DNA of 64,000 nucleotides, taken from contig CANMBU010000003.1 of assembly GCA_947496175.1 (NCBI GenBank), positions 836,334 to 900,333 of the forward strand, read 5' to 3'. Source of the stretch: an uncultured Roseovarius sp. (lineage in GTDB: Bacteria; Pseudomonadota; Alphaproteobacteria; Rhodobacterales; Rhodobacteraceae). Below the pieces are notes generated by a model. It saw nothing but the letters and a program-made list of their open reading frames with translations. It had not been told where the DNA came from and ran no database searches. A program made the position numbers and the translations under genes. This document shows positions 17,239 to 26,722 of this stretch, piece after piece (positions within the stretch are counted from its first letter, which is position 1; the number at the start of each line of letters is the position of its first letter).

Positions 17239-18615
17239 TCAATTCCGCGGCGGCACCAGTTTGCCGGGGTTCATGATGTTATCCGGGTCCAGCGCCGCTT
17301 TGATCGCCCCCATCATCGCCCAGCCTGCCCCATGCTCGCGCTCCATGTAGCGGCGTTTGCCAATGCCGATGCCGTGCTCGCCCGTGGCCGTCCCCCCCAT
17401 GGAAAGGGCCAAGTCCACCAGCCGCTCGGAGGCCTCCAGGACGCGCGCGCGCTCTTCCGCGTTTGCTTCATCAAAGAGCAGGCAAGCATGGAAATTCCCG
17501 TCCCCCACATGGCCCAGGATTGGCCCTTCGATGTCCGAGCTTTGCAAATCCGCGCGGCACGCCTCTACAGCCTCGGCCAGACGCGAGATCGGCACGCAGA
17601 TATCCGTCACCAGACAGCGCGCGCCGGGGCGGCTGGCGAGGATCGCGTGATAGGCGTTGTGGCGCATGGACCAGAGCGCCGTGCGGTCCTCAGGCTTTGC
17701 GGCCCATTGAAATCCTGAGCCACCGAAATCCTGCGCCAAGTCGCCAAATATCTCGGCTTGCTCGGCGACCGCACTTTCCGAGCCGTGGAATTCCAGTAAG
17801 AGATAGGGCTTTTCGGCCATCTCTGATCCGGCATAAGCGTTCACAGCCCGCACGCTGTCGACATCCATCAACTCGATCCGCGCCATGGGGATGCCCATCT
17901 GGATCGTGGTCATCACCGTCTCAACCGCTTGCGGCACATCGTCAAAGGCACAGACCGCAGCCGAGGTCGCCTCGGGGATGCCGTGCAGACGCAGCGTCAG
18001 CTCTGTGATCAGACCCAAAGTGCCCTCAGAGCCGACCATCAACCCCGTCAGGTCATACCCCGATGAGGATTTGCGCGCGCGCGTGCCTGTGCGCAGAACC
18101 TCGCCCATGGCAGTCACAACCTCAAGCCCCAGAACATTGTCGCGCATCGTGCCGTATCTCACCGCCGTGGTCCCGCTCGCCCGGGTTGACGCCATCCCGC
18201 CCAGCGAGGCATTGGCCCCGGGATCAACCGGAAAGAACAGCCCCGTGGCGCGCAGCTCTTCGTTGAGCGCCTCGCGGGTGACACCGGGCTGCACGCGCAC
18301 AAACATATCACCTTGGGACACCTCAAGAATGTGGTTCATATGCTGAAAATCCACCGTCACGCCGCCCTCGGGTGCCTGGCTCTGCCCTTCCAGAGAGGTG
18401 CCCGTTCCAAACCCGATAACCGGGCAACGATGCCGCGCGCAAATCTCAACGATCTGCGCAACGTCTTCCGTGGTCTTGGGATAGGCCACCGCATCAGGCG
18501 GCGTCAGTGGAAAATGCGTCTCACTGGCCCCGTGCACCTCCAGATCGGACTTGGACCGGCTGAGCCGTTGGCCTAAGAGAGAAGACAATTCACCGATTGC
18601 GTCCTGGATGCCCAT
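17239..18615 (-). CDS. FAD-linked oxidase, D-lactate dehydrogenase / GlcD type
   Basis: 458 residues from ATG 18615 (G-rich Shine-Dalgarno); a longer frame upstream does not look like the family. FAD-binding PCMH-type domain with PVIGFGTGTSLEGQ and the glycine run ANASLGGMASTRASGT, then MVGSEGTLGLITELTL. The C-terminal substrate domain has the metal-site strings HVGDGNFHACLL and GTATGEHGIGIGKR. Closest by pattern to the D-lactate dehydrogenase (cytochrome) group; glycolate oxidase subunit GlcD and D-2-hydroxyglutarate dehydrogenase share the fold. No glcE/glcF neighbours, so D-lactate or a similar 2-hydroxyacid is more likely. Divergent from the CLC gene. Confidence 0.9.
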   Translation of the reverse strand: MGIQDAIGELSSLLGQRLSRSKSDLEVHGASETHFPLTPPDAVAYPKTTEDVAQIVEICARHRCPVIGFGTGTSLEGQSQAPEGGVTVDFQHMNHILEVSQGDMFVRVQPGVTREALNEELRATGLFFPVDPGANASLGGMASTRASGTTAVRYGTMRDNVLGLEVVTAMGEVLRTGTRARKSSSGYDLTGLMVGSEGTLGLITELTLRLHGIPEATSAAVCAFDDVPQAVETVMTTIQMGIPMARIELMDVDSVRAVNAYAGSEMAEKPYLLLEFHGSESAVAEQAEIFGDLAQDFGGSGFQWAAKPEDRTALWSMRHNAYHAILASRPGARCLVTDICVPISRLAEAVEACRADLQSSDIEGPILGHVGDGNFHACLLFDEANAEERARVLEASERLVDLALSMGGTATGEHGIGIGKRRYMEREHGAGWAMMGAIKAALDPDNIMNPGKLVPPRN

Positions 18616-18684
18616 GTTTTTGTCCCCCCGGATAGTCGCCCTGCGCCACACTAGGCCATGTGCCTTTTGGGGGAAAGCGCCCAC

Positions 18685-20424
18685 ATGGGCCGGAATCCAA
18701 GCGTTATGACCAACGATCCGCAAATCCCTCCCCCGGCCCGTGATCCCTTGCGAGGTTTCCTGCGCAGCCGCTGGCGTGCGGTCAAGGGCAGCAGCAAAGC
18801 GGGATTGAAGGCCTTGCGAAAGCAAGGGCCAAGCCAGATCCAGTTTTGGTTCATCGCTCTGGCCATCGGGATTGCCGCCGGGTTTGCCGCCCTGCTCTTC
18901 CGCAAAGGCATCACGGCGCTGCAGCAACTGGTTTACGGTGTCGAAGACATCACCATGATACATAGCTTTGCACAGTCGTTGCCATGGTACTGGCTGGTGC
19001 TGATCCCAACCATAGGCGGCCTGATCGTCGGGGTTATCCTGCACAACTTCACGCCCGATGCGCGTGTGCGTTCGGTGGCGGATGTGATTGAAGGCGCCGC
19101 ACTCCACGATGGTCGGGTGGAAATGCGCGCCGGGGCCGCCTCGGCGCTGGCCTCGATGATCACGCTGGGCACGGGTGGCTCATCCGGTCGCGAGGGGCCT
19201 GTGGTGCATATGGCCGGGGTCATCTCCACCTGGGTCAGCAACCGCATTCACGCCAACGGGATCACCGGTCGCGACCTTTTGGGTTGTGCCGTGGCCGCAG
19301 CCGTCTCGGCCTCGTTCAACGCCCCCATTGCCGGTGCGCTTTTTGCCCTGGAAGTGGTGTTGCGCCACTTTGCCTTGCACGCCTTTGCCCCCATCGTGAT
19401 TGCCTCTGTCGCAGGCACCGTGATCAACAGGTTGGAATTCGGCGACGTGACAGAATTCATGCTGCCCACCGCAAGCGCGTTGGAGTTCTACGTCGAATTG
19501 CCAGCCTTTCTGCTGCTAGGCCTGCTCTGTGGGTTGGTGGCCACAGCATTGATGCACGCCATTTTCTTCGCCGACGATTGGGCCAGTGCCGTGCAAGTGC
19601 GCAGCCGCCTGCCCCGCTGGCTTCGCCCTGCGGTGGCCGGCTTGCTGCTAGGCGTGATCGCCATCTGGTTCCCACACATCATCGGCGTTGGATACGAGAC
19701 GACCTCAACCGCCCTCACCGGGCAACTTCTGCTGCATGAGGTTGTTGTCTTTACGGTTGTGAAGGTCGCCGCCGTGGCCATCACCATCGGCGGGCGCATG
19801 GGCGGTGGGGTGTTTTCGCCCTCGCTCATGGTGGGCGCTTTAACAGGGCTTGCCTTTGGTATCGTCGCCACCTCGATCCTGCCCGACATCTCCGGGGCCA
19901 GCACGCTTTACGCGCTCGCGGGTATGGGCGCAGTGGCCGCCGCAGTCCTTGGCGCACCGATTTCCACCACGCTGATCGTATTTGAGCTGACCGGCGACTG
20001 GCAAACCGGCCTTGCAGTGATGGTTGCCGTCTCGATGTCCACGGCGCTCAGCGCCCGGCTGGTCAAACGCTCGTTCTTCCTCACGCAAATTGAGCGACGT
20101 GGCATTCATCTTGCCGCCGGTCCGCACGCGTATCTCTTGTCGATGTATCGCGTCTCAAAAGTGATGCAGTCGATGGAAGACGCCAAGGCAATTGATCCCG
20201 ACACCTGTTGGGCCAAGATCGAGGAAGGGCTCTACATCGATGCCAACGCGACACTGGAAACTGCGATGCCCATCTTTGACCGGTCTGCAACCCCGTTCCT
20301 GCCCGTGGTCAGCCTGACCGGCGAAGACGCCAAGCCGGAGCTGCGCGGCGTTTTGTTCCATGTCGATGCGCTCAAGGCCTACAATCGCGGTATGGCGGCG
20401 GTGTCTGAGGAAGAGCACAGCTAA
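18685..20424 (+). CDS. CLC-family chloride channel or transporter
   Basis: 579 residues from ATG 18685, chosen for GGGGAA nine bases upstream; ATGs at 18658 and 18706 are alternatives. About ten membrane segments. The gating-glutamate motif GREGP (in GSSGREGPVVHMAG) and the GVFSPSLMVGAL motif are present. The first selectivity motif, GSGIP in E. coli ClcA, is replaced by RSVAD. The residue matching the internal proton glutamate (second E of IIEEM in ClcA) appears as Val in FALEVVL. A divergent C-terminal CBS-like region follows (about residues 480-570). Chloride movement is known for the family; channel versus exchanger is inference. Confidence 0.93.
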   Translation: MGRNPSVMTNDPQIPPPARDPLRGFLRSRWRAVKGSSKAGLKALRKQGPSQIQFWFIALAIGIAAGFAALLFRKGITALQQLVYGVEDITMIHSFAQSLPWYWLVLIPTIGGLIVGVILHNFTPDARVRSVADVIEGAALHDGRVEMRAGAASALASMITLGTGGSSGREGPVVHMAGVISTWVSNRIHANGITGRDLLGCAVAAAVSASFNAPIAGALFALEVVLRHFALHAFAPIVIASVAGTVINRLEFGDVTEFMLPTASALEFYVELPAFLLLGLLCGLVATALMHAIFFADDWASAVQVRSRLPRWLRPAVAGLLLGVIAIWFPHIIGVGYETTSTALTGQLLLHEVVVFTVVKVAAVAITIGGRMGGGVFSPSLMVGALTGLAFGIVATSILPDISGASTLYALAGMGAVAAAVLGAPISTTLIVFELTGDWQTGLAVMVAVSMSTALSARLVKRSFFLTQIERRGIHLAAGPHAYLLSMYRVSKVMQSMEDAKAIDPDTCWAKIEEGLYIDANATLETAMPIFDRSATPFLPVVSLTGEDAKPELRGVLFHVDALKAYNRGMAAVSEEEHS

Positions 20425-20548
20425 AGCCACGGTCTGTTTGCCAAGCGGGTAATTTTTTTCCGACAAAAATAATCAAGATATTACTTGCATCTTTGTGCGC
20501 ACTTAGCTTACCTGACAATTACAGTTGGATTTAACAAAGGCGTGACAC

Positions 20549-21574
20549 ATGGCACAGATCACACGACTTCGCACAGTTTCTGCACTGGTCCTCGCGACCT
20601 GCACCGCCCTTCCGGCCTACGCCGAAGGCGAGCTTAACCTTTACTCATCGCGTCACTACGACACCGATGAACGGCTCTATTCGGAATTCGAAGAGCAAAC
20701 CGGCATCACCATCAACCGCATCGAAGGCAAAGGCGACGAGCTTATTGAACGCATGACCGCAGAGGGTGAAAACTCTCCGGCTGACGTGCTGCTCACTGTT
20801 GACACGTCCCGTCTGGAGCGCGCCAAGGATGCGGGTATCCTGCAATCAGTTGACAGTGCCGTTCTGGAAGACCGTGTCGCGGGCAACCTGCAGGACAGCG
20901 ACAACCAGTGGTTCGGGTTTTCCCAACGCGGTCGGATCATTTTCTATGACAAAGCAGATGTCAGCGAACCGCCACAAAACTACACTGATTTGGCGGACCC
21001 TAAATACAAGGGAAAGGTCTGCATCCGCTCGTCCAGCAATGTCTACAACCAGACTCTGCTGGCCAGCATCATCACCCATGACGGCGCAGAGGCCGCCAAA
21101 GCCTGGGCCGAAGGCGTTGTGGCCAACATGGCGCGCGACCCCCAAGGTGGCGACACCGACCAGTTGCGTGGCGTTGTCTCGGGCGAATGCGAGATTGCCG
21201 TGTCGAACACCTATTATTTCGCACGGTCGCTGCGCAAAGATGTGGATGGGCTCTCTGGCTCCACCGACATGCTGGGCTGGGTCTTCCCCAACCAAAGCGA
21301 TCGCGGCACGCATATGAACCTCTCTGGCGGCGGCGTGGCGGCCCATGCGCCCAACAAGGAGAACGCCATCAAGTTCCTCGAATACCTCGCCAGTGACAGC
21401 GCGCAGCAGTATTTCTCGGCAGGCAATGACGAATTCCCGGCTGTGAAGGATGTGCCATTGGCGGACAGCGTGGCGGCGATGGGCGAGTTCAAGGCAGATG
21501 AGGTCAGCCTGTCGGACGTGGCCAAGAACCTGGCCGAGGCGCAAAAGATCTTTAACGCGGTTGGCTGGCAGTAA
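20549..21574 (+). CDS. Periplasmic Fe(III)-binding protein of an ABC transporter (FbpA/FutA type)
   Basis: 341 residues. Signal peptide cleaved near LPAYA/EGELN. Ligand-type tyrosines match the FbpA pattern: Tyr in NLYSSRHYDTDERLY and the adjacent pair in VSNTYYFARSL. It captures ferric iron in the periplasm for an FbpBC permease. No permease or ATPase gene follows: the next gene is convergent. The 124 bases upstream are AT-rich and may hold iron-responsive sites, but I cannot match a defined box. Confidence 0.93.
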   Translation: MAQITRLRTVSALVLATCTALPAYAEGELNLYSSRHYDTDERLYSEFEEQTGITINRIEGKGDELIERMTAEGENSPADVLLTVDTSRLERAKDAGILQSVDSAVLEDRVAGNLQDSDNQWFGFSQRGRIIFYDKADVSEPPQNYTDLADPKYKGKVCIRSSSNVYNQTLLASIITHDGAEAAKAWAEGVVANMARDPQGGDTDQLRGVVSGECEIAVSNTYYFARSLRKDVDGLSGSTDMLGWVFPNQSDRGTHMNLSGGGVAAHAPNKENAIKFLEYLASDSAQQYFSAGNDEFPAVKDVPLADSVAAMGEFKADEVSLSDVAKNLAEAQKIFNAVGWQ

Positions 21575-21597
21575 TCACTGCAGATTATTCTGAGAGG

Positions 21598-21624
21598 GGC
21601 CGGAAAATTCGAAATTTTCCGGCC
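21598..21624. terminator. Bidirectional terminator-like palindrome
   Basis: Twelve-base perfect arms (GGCCGGAAAATT and AATTTTCCGGCC) round a three-base loop, centred between two convergent genes that stop at 21574 (+) and 21629 (-). A/T-rich arm interiors give T-rich tracts in both directions. It resembles the palindromes at 33473 and 62186. Confidence 0.65.
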
Positions 21625-21628
21625 TCGC

Positions 21629-22870
21629 TTATTTCACAAGAAGCGCTTTCATTTGCGCCTCGGGAAAACACGTCGCTGGCCGCCCCGTTGCCTCTTGCCA
21701 ACGGCCAATCGAGCGGCGGGTTTTGAACCCCGGAAGGCCATCGACCCCGCCCACATCATGCCCCATCTCGACCAAGGCGGCCTGCATCGCGGCGACATCC
21801 GAACGGTAGAGCCCGCCGACCTTACCCCAGGGTGCACTAAAATCTCCCACGCCAAATTGAATGCGGTCACCGATATGACCCACGAATAGTGCATAGAGAT
21901 CACTCGTGTTGTAGTCCTTCAGCACATAGAAATTCGGCGTCACGATAAAAGCCGGGCCATTGCGACCTGCAGGCATCATCAGGAACCCCTCGCCCGCCAA
22001 CTCGTGGTCCGGGAAAGGCCGGCCTGAGACACGCGTGATGCCCATCGACACCCAATCCGCAATCCGCCGTCCGTGATCAGGACCCTCCAAAGCGCAGGAC
22101 ACCGACGCAGGCACGCGCACCTCAAACCCCCAGTCGCGCCCCCTCACCCAGCCATGTTCGGCCAGATAGCGCGCGATGGAGGCGATTGTATCGGCTTCAG
22201 AACGCCAGATATCGGCTTTACCATCACCATTCCCGTCTATGGCGTATTTCAGAAAGTTCGACGGCATGAATTGCGGTTGGCCAAGCGCCCCCGCCCAACT
22301 GCTGCGCAGGCGCACGCCTCCGGCATGGCCCGCCTCTGCAATTTGCAGCGCGGCAAGAAGCTCACCCCGAAAATAGCCAGCGCGGCGGCTCATGAACCCC
22401 TTGGTGCCCAGCACCTCAAAGGCATTGTGCGGGATGTCCACGCGGCCATAGCCGCTTTCTCGACCCCAAATCCCCAGAATGATGCGCCCCGGCACGCCGG
22501 TTTCACGTTCCACACGCGCTAGCGTATCCGCATGAGCGCGCGCCATCTGCCGCCCCACCGAGGTCGCGCCGTCCACGCTGCCGCGATTGAAATAGCGCCC
22601 TGGGCTGCCAAACTCGGCCTGGCGCTGCTGTTTCGGGGTCTTGGCCGTCTGTCCCGGGATCACCAGATCCGGCAGATCCCAGTTGAGCTGCACGCCCTTG
22701 AACGCCTGCTCGAACGTGGCACGCGACACGCCGCGTGCTTGGGCCTCAGGCCAGATGTCCTGCTTCAGCCAAGCTTGATACTGCGCCTCAATCTCGGCGC
22801 GGCTTTGTGCCGTGGCAAAACCTGCAGAAAGGCTCAGGAAACATATGAAGCAAAGAAAAAAGGAGCGCAT
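21629..22870 (-). CDS. Lytic murein transglycosylase (MltB family) with peptidoglycan-binding domain
   Basis: 413 residues. Signal peptide MRSFFLCFICFLSLSAGFA. The SLT_2/MltB catalytic domain covers about residues 25-320; the catalytic Glu lies in GIWGRESGYGR, and SSWAGALGQPQFMPSNF is typical. The C-terminal 60 residues form a peptidoglycan-binding type 1 domain (SDVAAMQAALVEMGHDVGGVDG). It cleaves the glycan strand with 1,6-anhydro ring formation in the periplasm. Convergent with the iron-binding protein gene; no operon. Confidence 0.94.
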   Translation of the reverse strand: MRSFFLCFICFLSLSAGFATAQSRAEIEAQYQAWLKQDIWPEAQARGVSRATFEQAFKGVQLNWDLPDLVIPGQTAKTPKQQRQAEFGSPGRYFNRGSVDGATSVGRQMARAHADTLARVERETGVPGRIILGIWGRESGYGRVDIPHNAFEVLGTKGFMSRRAGYFRGELLAALQIAEAGHAGGVRLRSSWAGALGQPQFMPSNFLKYAIDGNGDGKADIWRSEADTIASIARYLAEHGWVRGRDWGFEVRVPASVSCALEGPDHGRRIADWVSMGITRVSGRPFPDHELAGEGFLMMPAGRNGPAFIVTPNFYVLKDYNTSDLYALFVGHIGDRIQFGVGDFSAPWGKVGGLYRSDVAAMQAALVEMGHDVGGVDGLPGFKTRRSIGRWQEATGRPATCFPEAQMKALLVK

Positions 22871-22929
22871 GACCCTGCTCTGGACGCTTTTGGGATACTC
22901 TATCAGTCACGCCCCCGGGCGCAAACGCC

Positions 22930-24576
22930 TCATCCGGCCATGAGCGCTTCTGCCGCTGCGCGCGCCTCTGGCGTGATCTTGTCCCCTGAAAGCATACGCC
23001 CGATTTCATCCACGCGCGCATCGCTCTTGAGTGGTGTCACGGTCGACAGCGTGGCCTCTCCTTCAACGCGCTTTTCCACGCGCCAGTGATGCGCCCCACG
23101 TGCGGCCACCTGCGGCGAGTGCGTCACGACCAGAACCTGACCCTCCTCGGCCAGTTGCGCCAGACGCCGGCCGACAGCGTCGGCGGTCGCACCGCCCACG
23201 CCCCTGTCAATCTCATCGAAGATCATTGTCAAACCCGCTTGTCCTTCGGTCAGGCAGACTTTCAGCGCCAGAAGAAAGCGACTGAGTTCACCACCCGACG
23301 CAATCTTTCCCAGAGGCCCCGCCGGTGCGCCCGGGTTGGTCGCCACGGTAAAGGTCACGGTGTCGGTTCCGCTTTCGCCGGGATCGGCGGTGTCGATTTG
23401 CGTGGCAAATACCGCGCGTTCCATCTTGAGCGGCGCAAGTTCGGCCATAACAGCCAAATCCAAAGCCTTGGCGGCCTCGGCGCGCGCCTTGCTCAAAGCG
23501 CTTGCAGATTTTTCATATGCATCATCAGCCTCTTGCGTCGCCTTCTTCAAGTCGGCAAGATCGGCATCTCCCTGATCCAGAACCGCAAGCTGCGCGCGCA
23601 GACGCTCGGCAAATTCCGCCAGATCATCAGGGGCCACATCATGCTTGCGCGCCTGTGCACGGATGGCAAAGAGGCGCTCCTCGGCCTCTTCCAACTCCAG
23701 TGGATTAAAGCTGAGCGCCTCCAGGCAGCGGGTCACACCGCTGGAGGCTTCGTCCAACTCGGCCAGAGCCCGCCCCAAAGCTGCAATGGGCGCATCAAGC
23801 TGCCCTTCGGCACGGTCCGCAACGCCTTCGAGCCAGCGAAGCGCCTCACCCGTCGCATTTTCGGCCCCATCGCTGATTGTGCTGCTGGCGCGCGCAATGT
23901 CTTCGCGAATGCGCTCGGCCTGTTGCATCAGGCGGCGACGCGCATCTAAGTCCGCCTCTTCTCCGGCTTGGGGAGCCAGCGCATCAAGCTCAGCCACCGC
24001 ATGGCGCAGAAATTCCTCTTCGCCGCGCACCTTTTCCAGCGCCGCTTCCGCTTCAGCCAGCGCCTTATGCGCCGCAGCGCGCGCCCGCCATGCAGACCGG
24101 ACCACCTCACGCGGCGCCTCCAGCTCTCCAAAAGCATCAAGCAGGTCGCGATGGCCTCGCGGGTTGAGCAATCCACGGTCATCATGTTGCCCATGCAGTT
24201 CCACCAGACACTCGGACAGGGCGCGCAGCACCTCTCCCGAACAGCGGCGATCATTGACCCAAGCCGTCTTGCGCCCTTCAGCGGTGTTAACCCGGCGCAG
24301 AATCAGCGTGTCGTCACTGGGAAGACCGGCCTCTTGCAGAACCGCGCGCGCGGGATGATCCGGCGTCAGATCAAATTCAGCCAGTACTTCGCCCTGCTCG
24401 GCCCCTTGCCGCACCAGGTCTGCGCGCCCGCGCCAGCCCAGCACGAATCCCAGCGAATCGAGCAAAATCGACTTACCTGCACCGGTTTCGCCAGTCAGCA
24501 CATTGAGCCCCGGCTGAAAGTTCAACTCCAGCCGGTCAATGATGAGAATGTCTCGAATATCAAGCGCGCGCAGCAT
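22930..24576 (-). CDS. recN: DNA repair protein RecN
   Basis: 548 residues, usual length. SMC-like ATPase: Walker A GETGAGKSILLDSLGF near the N-terminus, long coiled coil in the middle, ABC signature ASGGELSRFLLALK, and Walker B MIFDEIDRGVGG near the C-terminus. Acts in double-strand break repair. It lies directly after bamD (21 bases), continuing the lpxC-bamD-recN order usual in alphaproteobacteria. Confidence 0.97.
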   Translation of the reverse strand: MLRALDIRDILIIDRLELNFQPGLNVLTGETGAGKSILLDSLGFVLGWRGRADLVRQGAEQGEVLAEFDLTPDHPARAVLQEAGLPSDDTLILRRVNTAEGRKTAWVNDRRCSGEVLRALSECLVELHGQHDDRGLLNPRGHRDLLDAFGELEAPREVVRSAWRARAAAHKALAEAEAALEKVRGEEEFLRHAVAELDALAPQAGEEADLDARRRLMQQAERIREDIARASSTISDGAENATGEALRWLEGVADRAEGQLDAPIAALGRALAELDEASSGVTRCLEALSFNPLELEEAEERLFAIRAQARKHDVAPDDLAEFAERLRAQLAVLDQGDADLADLKKATQEADDAYEKSASALSKARAEAAKALDLAVMAELAPLKMERAVFATQIDTADPGESGTDTVTFTVATNPGAPAGPLGKIASGGELSRFLLALKVCLTEGQAGLTMIFDEIDRGVGGATADAVGRRLAQLAEEGQVLVVTHSPQVAARGAHHWRVEKRVEGEATLSTVTPLKSDARVDEIGRMLSGDKITPEARAAAEALMAG

Positions 24577-24597
24577 AGAGCGCCCCTTGCCCGCGGA

Positions 24598-25449
24598 TCA
24601 GAGCCAGCGGCCCTGAATCATCTGACGATAGACCTGCCGCAGCCAGTTGTCGCCTGCCGCCTCCAGCGTCAGACCGCGACCTGTCAGCAGAGTATAGCTG
24701 TCTTCATACCATTCGGTTGCCTGGAAGTTATGGCCAAGAATAGCTCCGGCCGTGCGGGCCTCATCGGTCAAACCCAGTGACAGATATGCCTCAACCAGTC
24801 GGTGCAGTGCCTCGGCGGTGTGGGTCGTGGTTTGGAAATCCTCGACAACCACACGGAACCGGTTGATCGCCGCCGTGAAGTGATCGCGGCGCAGATAATA
24901 ACGCCCAATCTCCATTTCCTTGGCCGCGAGATGGTCAAAGGCGAGGTCAAACTTGAGAATCGCCGAGCTGGCATATTCGCTGTCAGGGTAACGCTCAATC
25001 ACTTCACGCAGGCTCTGCAGCGCCTGAAACGTCAGGCCCTGATCGCGGCCGACTTCGTCGATCTGATCATAGTAGCTCAGCGCCAAAAGATATTGCGCAT
25101 AGGCCGCATCGCCATCGGCAGGATAGACGTCGATATAGCGCTGCGCAGCGGCGCGGCTGCTTTCGTAGTTTTCATCTTTATGATGCGCAAAGGCCTGCAT
25201 AATTACGGCGCGCTTGGCCCATTCGGAAAAGGGATAGAGCCTTTCCACTTCGGCAAATAGCGTGGCCGCCTGGTCATGACGTCCCCGCGCCAGATCGAAT
25301 TCGGCACGGCCATAGATCTGTTCTGCGGTAAAGTTCTCGTAGTCAATCTGACCACGCTCAATCCGACCGTTGACGCCACTACAACCCATCAGGATTGCTG
25401 CACTCACCACCAGGGACGCCAACCAAATCCGCGATTTGCCGCCAGTCAT
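24598..25449 (-). CDS. bamD: Outer membrane assembly lipoprotein BamD
   Basis: 283 residues. Lipobox LMGC (Cys23, in VVSAAILMGCSG) followed by tetratricopeptide-like repeats: EQIYGRAEFDLARGRHDQAA, FSEWAKRAVIMQAFAHHKDE, then ALQSLREVIERYPDSEYASSA. Essential partner of BamA in folding beta-barrel proteins into the outer membrane. Between lpxC and recN on the same strand. Confidence 0.96.
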   Translation of the reverse strand: MTGGKSRIWLASLVVSAAILMGCSGVNGRIERGQIDYENFTAEQIYGRAEFDLARGRHDQAATLFAEVERLYPFSEWAKRAVIMQAFAHHKDENYESSRAAAQRYIDVYPADGDAAYAQYLLALSYYDQIDEVGRDQGLTFQALQSLREVIERYPDSEYASSAILKFDLAFDHLAAKEMEIGRYYLRRDHFTAAINRFRVVVEDFQTTTHTAEALHRLVEAYLSLGLTDEARTAGAILGHNFQATEWYEDSYTLLTGRGLTLEAAGDNWLRQVYRQMIQGRWL

Positions 25450-25574
25450 GCTTGCACGTTCCCTTTAGTAACCCACGCTCCGCAGGAATTTCGTCCTACC
25501 CTTTGGCGTCCTAGCATATAATTTTCCGGTGCAAAACGTCTTTGGCACATTTGCGTTTCACAAGTGATGTGAAG

Positions 25575-26498
25575 TCACGCAACCTCCGGGATTTCCCCCC
25601 AGTGGACACCTGCGCCGGGCAAGCGTGCCGCCATGGCCGCGTCGCATGTTACGACCTCAAAGGCCTCCGGGTCAGCGAAAAGTGCGCGCAGAAGATCATT
25701 GGTCAATGCATGACCAGCGCGCTCCCCCTGATAATACCCCAGAATTGGAAGGCCGGCCAAAGCCAGATCGCCCAGGGCATCCAGCATCTTGTGGCGCACA
25801 GGCTCATCCGGCTGACGCAAGCCCCCGGGGCTGACGACCCGATTTCCGTCAAACACAACTGCATTCTCGCCAGAGCTTCCACCCAACGCCAGACCATTGG
25901 CCTGCATCGCATCAACATCCGCCTGACGACAGAATGTGCGCGAGGTCGACAACTCACGTATGAAGCTGCCATTGGCCATGTTGAGCACTTTGCTTTGTGC
26001 CCCAATGGCCGAATCTTCAAACTCAATTTTGAATTCAATAGTCAGGGTATCGTTCGGCAACAGCCGCGCCAGCGCATCACCGCGACGGACTTCAACCGGT
26101 TTGAGCACACGCAATGCTTTGATCGGAGCATCAAGCGGAAGCACACCAGCGGCAAGAATGCCCTGAACAAACTTTGCTGAGCTGCCATCGAGGATCGGCA
26201 CCTCGGGGCCCGACACTTCGATCAGCGCGTTGTGAACACCACAGCCACACAAGGCTGCCATGATATGTTCGATGGTCGACACGGTGATACCGGCATCATT
26301 CTGCAGACATGTGCAGAGCGGCGATTGTTTCACCTTGTCCCAAGTTGCAGGGAGATCCTGTTGGTCAGCAGATACATCCATGCGGCGGAAAACGATACCA
26401 TGATCGGCGCCCGCAGAGCGAATCGTCACTGAGCACGGCTCACCCGAATGCAAGCCGACGCCCGCAAACGTCGCTGGAATGTTGATCGTTGTCTGCAC
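25575..26498 (-). CDS. lpxC: UDP-3-O-acyl-N-acetylglucosamine deacetylase
   Basis: 307 residues from GTG 26498 with AGAGG five bases upstream; longer frames add a non-homologous leader. Zn-dependent enzyme of the first committed step of lipid A synthesis. Zinc and catalytic residues are visible in STIEHIMAAL (His), HKMLDALGDLALAG (His and Asp) and RAGHALTND (His). GVGLHSGEP is the N-terminal signature. Follows ftsZ in the same direction, after a terminator-like hairpin. Confidence 0.97.
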   Translation of the reverse strand: MQTTINIPATFAGVGLHSGEPCSVTIRSAGADHGIVFRRMDVSADQQDLPATWDKVKQSPLCTCLQNDAGITVSTIEHIMAALCGCGVHNALIEVSGPEVPILDGSSAKFVQGILAAGVLPLDAPIKALRVLKPVEVRRGDALARLLPNDTLTIEFKIEFEDSAIGAQSKVLNMANGSFIRELSTSRTFCRQADVDAMQANGLALGGSSGENAVVFDGNRVVSPGGLRQPDEPVRHKMLDALGDLALAGLPILGYYQGERAGHALTNDLLRALFADPEAFEVVTCDAAMAARLPGAGVHWGEIPEVA

Positions 26499-26666
26499 GA
26501 CAAACCTCTGTCCCACACCCTCGATTTGAAGGCACTTGATGTGTATTTGCACCTGCGGCATTGCTCAATTCACTCTTTGCAACGTGTTGAAACATGCCTT
26601 GGCGTCATCGTGGCAAGATTTCGCCGAGTCAGCTTTTTTTACCGTCAGTGCATTGTTTTTAAACCA

Positions 26667-26695
26667 AAAACGGGCCGCGATATGCAGCCCGTTTT
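26667..26695 (-). terminator. Rho-independent-type terminator after ftsZ
   Basis: Nine-base arms AAAACGGGC (26667-26675 on plus, read in reverse complement) and GCCCGTTTT (26687-26695), 11-base loop. On the minus strand it lies 28 bases after the ftsZ stop and is followed by TTGGTTT. It would separate most ftsZ transcription from lpxC. Confidence 0.65.
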
Positions 26696-26722
26696 CAGAA
26701 AAACTTGTCCTTTGACCAAGCG

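Noticed and set aside
20425-20548. Fur or RirA box before the iron-binding protein gene
   Set aside because: AT-rich with short partial palindromes, but no match to a defined iron box that I could defend.
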